From Deltaproteobacteria bacterium (GTDB lineage: Bacteria > Desulfobacterota > Desulfobaccia > Desulfobaccales > 0-14-0-80-60-11): 38,162 nt of DNA. The stretch is from positions 1 to 38,162 of the forward strand of contig JACQYN010000257.1 of the NCBI GenBank assembly GCA_016208235.1, written 5' to 3'. Under the pieces are notes generated by a model. The model saw only the letters and a program-made list of their open reading frames with translations. It had not been told where the DNA came from and did not search any database. Position numbers and translations under genes: made by a program. Positions 32,479 to 38,162 of this stretch are shown here, one piece after another (positions within the stretch are counted from its first letter, which is position 1; the number at the start of each line of letters is the position of its first letter).

Positions 32479-34209
32479 ATGTTCTATTCACGAATGCTTA
32501 TTCCCACTCTCAAAGAAAACCCCGCGGAGGCGGAAGCCGTCTCCCACCGGCTGCTGTTGCGCGCGGGCATGATCCGCAAGCTGGCCTCCGGCATCTATAA
32601 TTATCTCCCCCTGGGTCTCAGGGTGCTCCGCAAAGTGGAGCGCGTGGTCCGGGAGGAGATGAATCGGGCCGGGGCCCAGGAAGTGCTGCTGCCCGCGGTG
32701 CAGCCCGCAGAGCTATGGGAAGAATCAGGCCGCTGGCAGATTTACGGCAAGGAGCTGCTGCGCTTTCAAGACCGCCATGGCCGGGACTGCTGTTTCGGCC
32801 CCACCCATGAAGAGGTGATCACCGACCTGGTGCGCCGGGAGGTGCATTCCTACCGGCAACTTCCCCTCAACCTCTACCAGATCCAGATGAAGTTCCGGGA
32901 TGAGATACGCCCCCGCTTCGGGCTGATCCGGGGCCGGGAATTTTTGATGAAGGACGGCTACAGCTTCCACGTGGACGAAGCCGACGCCGAGGCCTGCTAC
33001 CAGGCCATGTATGACGCGTACAACCGCATTTTTCAACGCTGCGGCTTGCGGTTCAAGGTGGTGGAGGCAGATAGCGGTCCCATCGGCGGCAGTTTCTCCC
33101 ATGAATTCATGGTCCTGGCGGACACCGGCGAAGACCTCCTGGCCTCCTGCCTGGCCTGCGACTATGCCGCCAACCTGGAGAAGGCGGAAGTGGTCCCGGC
33201 CGCAGCCAACCCCGGGCCCGCGGCCGCCGCAGCCGCGCCCGAGGCGGTGGCCACCCCGAACGTACGCACCGTGGAGGAAGTGGCCGCTTTCCTTAACGTT
33301 ACTCCCCGGGAAATCGTCAAAACTTTGATTTACGAAACCGAGAAAGAGCCGGTCGCGGTCCTCATCCGGGGGGACCACGAAGTCAATGAAGTGAAGGTGA
33401 AAAAGCTTCTGGGGGTGATGGACCTGACCCTGGCCGGCGCGGGCCGGGTCCGGGAACTCACGGGCGCAGAGGTAGGCTTCGCGGGCCCGGTGGGGCTCAA
33501 TCTGCCCATCTATGCCGACCAGGCCGTGGCCGCGCTGGCCGCGGCGGTCACCGGGGCCAATAAAACCGATCACCACCTGGTCCGGGTCAATCCCCAAAGG
33601 GACATAAACATTACCCAGGTTGCGGATCTGCGCACCGTCACCGCCCAGGACCCCTGCCCCCACTGCGGCGGCTGTACAAAAATCCTCCGGGGCATTGAAG
33701 TGGGCCATATCTTTAAGCTAGGAATCAAGTATTCCCAGGCCCTGAAGGCCACCTTCCTGGACGAAGCCGGCCAGGAGCAATTTATCTTCATGGGCTGCTA
33801 CGGCATCGGGGTGAGCCGCATCATGGCCGCGGCCATCGAACAGGGCCATGACGACCAGGGGATGATCTTCCCCATGGCCCTGGCCCCCTTCCAGGTGGCT
33901 CTCATCCCCATTTCTTTAAACGACGCAGCCACCAGGGAGAAAGCCCTCAGTTTGCACGCGGCCATGGAGGAAGCGGGCCTCGAGGTCCTCTTCGACGACC
34001 GGGATGAACGCCCGGGGGTGAAATTCAAGGACTGCGACCTGTTGGGCATCCCCTTAAGGGTGGTGGTGGGGCCCAAGACCCTGGCCGCGGGGAACGCAGA
34101 GGTTCGTCAACGGCGCACCGGGGAGACCATTATGGCGCCCTTGGAGGAATTGCTGCCTTACCTCCAGGATCGCATCCGCCAGGAGATGAATGAGAAAGCC
34201 GAAATCTAA
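32479..34209 (+). CDS. proS: Prolyl-tRNA synthetase
   Basis: Charges tRNA-Pro with proline in the cytoplasm. Class II motifs are clear: the opening [32 protein letters not shown] at about 107, motif 2 [25 protein letters not shown] at about 139-163, and motif 3 [17 protein letters not shown]. Between motifs 2 and 3 an inserted YbaK-type editing domain runs from about 255 to 390 ([27 protein letters not shown]), typical of the bacterial form. The anticodon-binding domain is at the C-terminus ([20 protein letters not shown]). The length of 576 is standard. An Ala/Pro-rich linker (about 234-255) precedes the editing domain. GGAG lies five bases before the ATG. Confidence 0.97.
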   Translation: MFYSRMLIPTLKENPAEAEAVSHRLLLRAGMIRKLASGIYNYLPLGLRVLRKVERVVREEMNRAGAQEVLLPAVQPAELWEESGRWQIYGKELLRFQDRHGRDCCFGPTHEEVITDLVRREVHSYRQLPLNLYQIQMKFRDEIRPRFGLIRGREFLMKDGYSFHVDEADAEACYQAMYDAYNRIFQRCGLRFKVVEADSGPIGGSFSHEFMVLADTGEDLLASCLACDYAANLEKAEVVPAAANPGPAAAAAAPEAVATPNVRTVEEVAAFLNVTPREIVKTLIYETEKEPVAVLIRGDHEVNEVKVKKLLGVMDLTLAGAGRVRELTGAEVGFAGPVGLNLPIYADQAVAALAAAVTGANKTDHHLVRVNPQRDINITQVADLRTVTAQDPCPHCGGCTKILRGIEVGHIFKLGIKYSQALKATFLDEAGQEQFIFMGCYGIGVSRIMAAAIEQGHDDQGMIFPMALAPFQVALIPISLNDAATREKALSLHAAMEEAGLEVLFDDRDERPGVKFKDCDLLGIPLRVVVGPKTLAAGNAEVRQRRTGETIMAPLEELLPYLQDRIRQEMNEKAEI

Positions 34210-34317
34210 GCGGGTTTTGTAAAAATTCCCCCTCTTACCCCCGTTGAAAACTGAGCTTTACCGACAAGTGGAAGGGGTGGAGAAGGCTTACGGAGGTATA
34301 AAGCAATTTCATGGCCT

Positions 34318-34406
34318 CATCCCCCCATCACCCTACCCTCTCCCCCCCATGGGGGGAGAGGAAATGATTGATATATCCATAAGATACAAACTTATGGATA
34401 ATGGAT
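34318..34406. repeat. Composite repeat, second copy
   Basis: CATCACCCTACCCTCTCCCC hairpin followed by GATATATCCATAAGATACAAA and ATGGATAATGG. It parallels 27005-27090 in order and orientation. Confidence 0.82.
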
Positions 34407-34465
34407 AACTTAAAAAAAAATGTAAATATGAGAAGTCTCCCATTATCAACAAGATTTGGTTATTA

Positions 34466-34503
34466 AGTCCCCCTTTTCTAAAGGGGGATTTAGGGGGATT
34501 TTA
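34466..34503. repeat. CCCCCTTTTCTAAAGGGGG palindromic repeat
   Basis: The hairpin is followed by ATTTAGGGGGATTTT. Nearly the same 35 bp occurs in frame in the permease gene at about 30212-30247. Confidence 0.88.
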
Positions 34504-34562
34504 TATTTTCCTAAAAATCCCGTATATTTTTAGGTTTTTCCAAAGGTAATACCAGGAGTTGC

Positions 34563-36716
34563 ATGTCCACTAGAATCATCCGCCTCAACGATATCGTGGA
34601 AGAGGTGCAGAAGCACCATCCGGAGGCGGATACCTCTCTGATTGAGAAGGCCTACGTCTTTTCAGCCCGGGCCCATGAGGGACAGACCCGCCTCAGCGGC
34701 GTAGCCTACCTTTCCCATCCCCTGGAAGTCGCTTATCTTCTGGCCCAAATCGGTTTAGGCCCGGTGACCGTGGCCTGCGGCCTGCTTCACGACACCGTGG
34801 AGGACACCGACACCACCATCGACGACCTGGACGAATACTTCGGGGAAGAAGTGGCGGACGTGGTCAACGGCATCACCAAGATCGGCCAACTGGTCTTCGG
34901 GGACCGTATCACCCAGCAGGCGGAATACGTCCGCAAGATGATCCTCTCCATGTCCCACGACATCCGGGTCCTGCTGGTGAAGCTGGCCGACCGGGTCCAC
35001 AACATGCGCACCCTGGGCTACATGCCCCCGGCCCGGCAGAAGCGCATCGCCCAGGAGACCCTGGACATCTACGCGCCCCTGGCGGGCCGGCTGGGGATGT
35101 TCCGCATCAAGGCGGAGCTGGAGGACCTGGCCTTTTTCTATCTGGAGCCGGACGCCTACCAGCAGATCCAGGAAGGTCTGGCCCGGAAAAAGGGGGAACG
35201 GGAGAAATATGTCCGGGAGATCTGTGAGTTACTGAGAGAGAAATTGGCGGAGAATCACCTGGAAGGTGAGGTCAGCGGCCGCCTGAAACATTATTACAGC
35301 ATTTACCGCAAGCTCCAGGCCCAGCAGATCACCCTGGATGAACTTTACGACCTCCTGGCCTTTCGCATCATCCTGAACACGGTGTCCGAATGCTACGAGG
35401 CCTTAGGCGTGATCCACGCCCTCTTTCGGCCGGTGCCGGGCCGCCTCAAGGACTACATCGGCATGCCCAAGGCCAATATGTACCAGTCCATCCACACCAC
35501 GCTCATCGGCCGCTACGGGGAGCGTATGGAAGTGCAGATCCGCACCCGGGAGATGCATCGCATCTCTGAAGAGGGCATTGCCGCGCACTGGAGCTACAAG
35601 GAGAACCGTCAATTCCAGGACAAGGACGGCGAACGCTTCGCCTGGCTCAAACAGATCGTGGACCTGCAAAAGGACCTGAAAACCCCCCAGGAACTCCTGG
35701 AGGGGGTGCGCCTGGAACTCTACCCCGAGGAGGTGTACGTCTTCACGCCCACCGGGGATGTCAAGGAACTGCCTCAGGGAGCCACTCCGGTGGATTTCGC
35801 CTATGCCATCCACACGGAAGTGGGCCACCGCTGCACCGGCGCCAAGGTCAACGGCCGCATGGTGCCTTTGCGCCATGAACTTTCCAACGGCGATGTAGTG
35901 GAGATCATCACTTCCCCCCACCACCGCCCCAGCCGGGACTGGCTGCAGTTTGTGCGTACCCCCAAGGCCCGGAACAAAATCCGCCAGGAACTCAAGGCCG
36001 CGGAACGGGAACAGAGCATCACCCTGGGCAAGGAACTCCTGGAACGGGAACTGCGGAAACACAGCCTAAGCCTGCAGAAGCTCCTGAAAGAAGGGGAAGA
36101 ACTGAAAAAGATCACCCAGGAACTCTCCTTTGTGCGCAACGAGGACCTCCTGGCCGCCATCGGCCACGGCAAGGTGACCCCCGGCCAGGTCGCGGGGCGG
36201 CTGCTCAGGGCCGCGGCTCCCCCCCCGGAAGAAGAGATTATCCCCGCCGAGCCGGCGCCCCGGAAGGAAAAGGACCTGGGGGGCATCAGGATCAAAGACC
36301 TGGACGACCTGCTCATCCGCCTGGCCAACTGCTGCCAGCCTATCCCCGGAGATAATATTATCGGCTATATCACCCGGGGCAAAGGGGTGACCATCCACCG
36401 GGCCGACTGCTCCTATCTGGCCCACACCGAATCCTTCCGCCATATCCCCGCGCAGTGGGACGGCGCGCCCCAAAAACTCTATCCGGTGAACATCCGGGTG
36501 GTTACCGTGGACAAACCGGGGCTGCTCGCCGATATCACCAGCGCCCTGAAGATGGCGGAAGTGAACGTCACTCGGGCTTCAGTGGAGACCACCGCGGAAA
36601 AGAAAGGAGTTGCCAACTTCACCATCCAGGTGGCGGACCAACAACACCTGGAAAAGGTGTTCGCGGCCCTGAAGAGGCTGAAAGAAGTGATTTCGGTGCG
36701 GCGGGTGACTGGATAG
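34563..36716 (+). CDS. Bifunctional (p)ppGpp synthetase/hydrolase (RelA/SpoT family)
   Basis: Makes and breaks the stringent-response alarmone (p)ppGpp. The N-terminal HD hydrolase is intact: H52 in LSHPLEVA, H76-D77 and E80-D81 in HDTVEDT. The synthetase domain has YYSIYRKLQAQ and GRLKDYIGMPKANMYQSIHTT. The RxKD form of its signature is that of bifunctional Rel rather than synthetase-only RelA (ExDD). A TGS domain (VYVFTPTGDVKELPQGATPVDFAYAIHT) begins near 393. A zinc-finger-like region has NCCQPIPGD, and an ACT domain closes the protein (about 640-717). The length of 717 is normal. AGGAG lies before the ATG. The name rel or spoT would both be used for such a single enzyme. Confidence 0.96.
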   Translation: MSTRIIRLNDIVEEVQKHHPEADTSLIEKAYVFSARAHEGQTRLSGVAYLSHPLEVAYLLAQIGLGPVTVACGLLHDTVEDTDTTIDDLDEYFGEEVADVVNGITKIGQLVFGDRITQQAEYVRKMILSMSHDIRVLLVKLADRVHNMRTLGYMPPARQKRIAQETLDIYAPLAGRLGMFRIKAELEDLAFFYLEPDAYQQIQEGLARKKGEREKYVREICELLREKLAENHLEGEVSGRLKHYYSIYRKLQAQQITLDELYDLLAFRIILNTVSECYEALGVIHALFRPVPGRLKDYIGMPKANMYQSIHTTLIGRYGERMEVQIRTREMHRISEEGIAAHWSYKENRQFQDKDGERFAWLKQIVDLQKDLKTPQELLEGVRLELYPEEVYVFTPTGDVKELPQGATPVDFAYAIHTEVGHRCTGAKVNGRMVPLRHELSNGDVVEIITSPHHRPSRDWLQFVRTPKARNKIRQELKAAEREQSITLGKELLERELRKHSLSLQKLLKEGEELKKITQELSFVRNEDLLAAIGHGKVTPGQVAGRLLRAAAPPPEEEIIPAEPAPRKEKDLGGIRIKDLDDLLIRLANCCQPIPGDNIIGYITRGKGVTIHRADCSYLAHTESFRHIPAQWDGAPQKLYPVNIRVVTVDKPGLLADITSALKMAEVNVTRASVETTAEKKGVANFTIQVADQQHLEKVFAALKRLKEVISVRRVTG

Positions 36717-36751
36717 GAAACAACGAATTGCGGTCAAAAAGGTATTAACAT

Positions 36752-36811
36752 GTAGGGGCGAACCTTGTGTTCGCCCTGGATAGCGCGGGCGAACACAAGG
36801 TTCGCCCCTAC
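36752..36811. repeat. Perfect 25-bp-arm palindrome (GTAGGGGCGAACC family)
   Basis: Arms at 36752-36776 and 36787-36811 are exact reverse complements and identical to those at 21713-21770; only the 10-bp centre differs. It lies between the convergent rel and rpmB genes and could fold in both transcripts. Confidence 0.92.
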
Positions 36812-36841
36812 GCAAAACTGACCGCTGATATCTGCTAGCTT

Positions 36842-37033
36842 TTACGCCGGCTTAGCAACCAAACCCGAGCGCAAACACCGGGTACAAACCCGCAAGTAAC
36901 GCACGGTTCCCTGTTGCAGGGTGCGGACCCGGCGCAGGTTGGGTTTCCAGCGGCGCTTGGTGTGGTTGTTGGCGTGGCTGACGTTGTTGCCCACCACGGG
37001 GCGTTTGCCGCAAAGGTCACAGGTATAGGCCAT
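36842..37033 (-). CDS. rpmB: 50S ribosomal protein bL28 (zinc-binding form)
   Basis: A structural protein of the large ribosomal subunit. The 63-residue product starts [26 protein letters not shown] and has the [11 protein letters not shown] core. Cysteines in CDLC (5, 8) and CTRC (50, 53) form the zinc-binding set of the C+ type. The track gives much longer ORFs reaching 37080 and 37315; I take the ATG at 37033 because AGAGGA lies about eight bases upstream and the N-terminus is exactly that of the family. It is transcribed divergently from the metzincin-like gene. Confidence 0.96.
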   Translation of the reverse strand: MAYTCDLCGKRPVVGNNVSHANNHTKRRWKPNLRRVRTLQQGTVRYLRVCTRCLRSGLVAKPA

Positions 37034-38021
37034 GATTCCGTCCTCTCTAAAAAATATAAATTTGACAGATTTGATTCCAAAAAACAAGGGGCAAGTAAGG
37101 AAATTTCCGCTCACAGCCTGTCTGGGGGCGGTTTTTCTGGCCTTTCTTTTATTTTTCGGTCTCCTGGCCGGGGCCGGGGCCAAGGAATTGTCCTCCCAGG
37201 AAGAAGCGGCCCTCTTCTCCTTAACCGACCTGGGACCGGTGGATCTGACCCCCAAAACAGTGGCGGTGGAAATTTTCATCTCTCCGGACCCGGAAATGGC
37301 CCCCTGCCGCCGCATGATGGCCCTGGTATGGACCCGGGTCCAGGAATTTTATGGCCGCCTGGGAGTCAATTTGGCCCAAACCGAGGGCCGGTCCGAACCG
37401 GGGCCGTTGGCGCCGGGACAACGCCTGCGCGTGGAGATGTTGACCCATAAGGAATGGCTGGCCCGGAGCTTCAAGGCCTTTGACGTGGCCCCCCCTTTCC
37501 GGCTGCGCTTCCTCCAGGTCTGCCGGGACAAGTGCGCGTTCGCGCACCTGCCCCTGTCGGTGGTCCATGTCTCTTTCAAGAAGTTTCAAGACGCGGAGTT
37601 AAGCGCCAAGCGCGGGGATGCCGAACAGAACCGGCACTGGCTGGCCAATCTGCTGATCCATGAGCTGGGGCACTTGCTGGGGCTTTATCATGCCCATGAG
37701 TTTGTCAACGATCCCATTCCCAAGATCCTTCCTGACCGCAAGACCCCGAATTTCATGAGCCATGAGATCGCGTTCAAGTCGCAGCTGGGCGCGGTGGATT
37801 TTCAGAAACGCCTGATTCACAGTTACCTGGGAAAGGGCAAGGTCTATCAGCAATATGCCCAGGTGGAGTTCGACCCCCTGCGCTATCTGGAACTCATCAA
37901 AAAACACAACGGCTACCGGGAACCCAAGGCCGGGAAAAAGGATGGAATGCAGAAAAAGTCGGGGCAGAAAGGGAACCCCCGGACCTTCGACGATGATGAT
38001 GATGAAGACGATGAAGATTAA
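37032..38021 (+). CDS. Predicted secreted metzincin-type zinc metallopeptidase
   Basis: An N-terminal hydrophobic segment (about 27-48, [24 protein letters not shown]) reads as a signal peptide, so the enzyme would act outside the cytoplasm. The catalytic zinc motif is H-E-x2-H-x2-G-x2-[12 protein letters not shown] with H210, E211, H214 and H220. About 30 residues later NFMSHE fits the Met-turn of metzincins. Two cysteines in CRDKCAF may form a disulfide. The C-terminus is low complexity and ends [11 protein letters not shown], a possible calcium-binding or simple-repeat tail. The start is doubtful: the ATG at 37032 overlaps the rpmB start codon and has no ribosome site, while TTG codons at 37062 or 37071 would still leave the signal peptide. 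I do not recognise a named family. Confidence 0.8.
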   Translation: MIPSSLKNINLTDLIPKNKGQVRKFPLTACLGAVFLAFLLFFGLLAGAGAKELSSQEEAALFSLTDLGPVDLTPKTVAVEIFISPDPEMAPCRRMMALVWTRVQEFYGRLGVNLAQTEGRSEPGPLAPGQRLRVEMLTHKEWLARSFKAFDVAPPFRLRFLQVCRDKCAFAHLPLSVVHVSFKKFQDAELSAKRGDAEQNRHWLANLLIHELGHLLGLYHAHEFVNDPIPKILPDRKTPNFMSHEIAFKSQLGAVDFQKRLIHSYLGKGKVYQQYAQVEFDPLRYLELIKKHNGYREPKAGKKDGMQKKSGQKGNPRTFDDDDDEDDED

Positions 38022-38072
38022 TAAATAGGGAGGCTCTTGCAAAAGTCTAACCTAACGAGTACTGGCTTCTGT

Positions 38073-38113
38073 TCCCCCTCCCCACGGGGGGAGGGGGTTA
38101 GGGGGAGGGGGGC
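38073..38113. repeat. G/C-rich palindromic repeat (CCCCACGGGG type)
   Basis: TCCCCCTCCCCACGGGGGGAGGGGG is a near-perfect hairpin followed by TTAGGGGGAGGGG. It is related to the elements near 28090-28214. Confidence 0.75.
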
Positions 38114-38162
38114 GTCTTTCGTGGGTAACTAACTAATAATACACCCTAAACTTTCTCACCCC

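Larger units (their letters stand above)
34210..34562. other. Gene-free region with repeats between proS and rel
   Basis: About 350 bp. It contains the composite repeat (34318-34406) and a CCCCCTTTTCTAAAGGGGG element (34466-34503). No gene is seen, and no good promoter was identified for rel. Confidence 0.65.

Noticed and set aside
35403-36062. 219-residue minus-strand ORF within rel
   Set aside because: Antisense shadow of the conserved synthetase and TGS domains.
36842-37315. 157-residue version of the bL28 ORF
   Set aside because: The extra N-terminus is unlike bL28; the ATG at 37033 has a ribosome site and gives the normal protein.

Overview
The window reads as a chromosomal segment of a GC-rich Gram-negative bacterium. 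A Desulfobacterota (deltaproteobacterial) host is likely but not proven. Supporting signs are an exosortase-type exopolysaccharide locus with outer-membrane export parts, a zinc-ribbon bL28, a bifunctional Rel enzyme, a proS with a YbaK-type insert, and a dense load of short palindromic intergenic repeats. No rRNA, tRNA, CRISPR array or recognisable transposase was found.

Region 1 (about 1-25.6 kb) is a Wzx/Wzy-type exopolysaccharide locus, almost all on the minus strand. Read in the direction of transcription from a candidate promoter near 25.63 kb it encodes: a Wza-like export lipoprotein, an outer-membrane beta-barrel, a Wzz/GumC chain-length protein, a BY-kinase-type ATPase, an ExeA-like AAA ATPase, a CapE/FlaA1-like UDP-sugar dehydratase, a UDP-sulfoquinovose-synthase-like SDR, a Wzx flippase, a zinc-ribbon methyltransferase, a GT-B glycosyltransferase, a GT2, an O-antigen ligase/polymerase, a GT4, a hexapeptide acyltransferase, a secreted protein of unknown function, a sugar epimerase and an exosortase-EpsI fusion. 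The initiating phosphoglycosyltransferase (WbaP-like) lies at the far left end. Together they can initiate, assemble, modify, flip, polymerise and export a polysaccharide that may carry a sulfonated sugar.

Region 2 (about 2.2-4.5 kb) is an orphan pair of Mu-like phage head genes on the plus strand, a protease/scaffold (gpI-like) and a major head protein (gpT-like). It sits between the WbaP gene and the rest of the locus, with no other phage genes.

Region 3 (about 25.8-38 kb) is mixed housekeeping and accessory DNA: a ThiF/MoeB-like adenylyltransferase, a LolD-type ABC ATPase with a large FtsX permease, an RNase H-like nuclease, proS, rel, rpmB and a predicted secreted metzincin protease.

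Several families of repeats fill most intergenic gaps: perfect 25-bp-arm palindromes, a TGTCATTCTGAA family, G/C-rich palindromes, an AACTTGG heptamer array and an AAAACGG array. In at least two genes (the FtsX permease and the gpI-like protease) matching material is present in frame inside the coding sequence. That is the most unusual structural feature here, alongside the sulfoquinovose-type gene in an exosortase polysaccharide locus.
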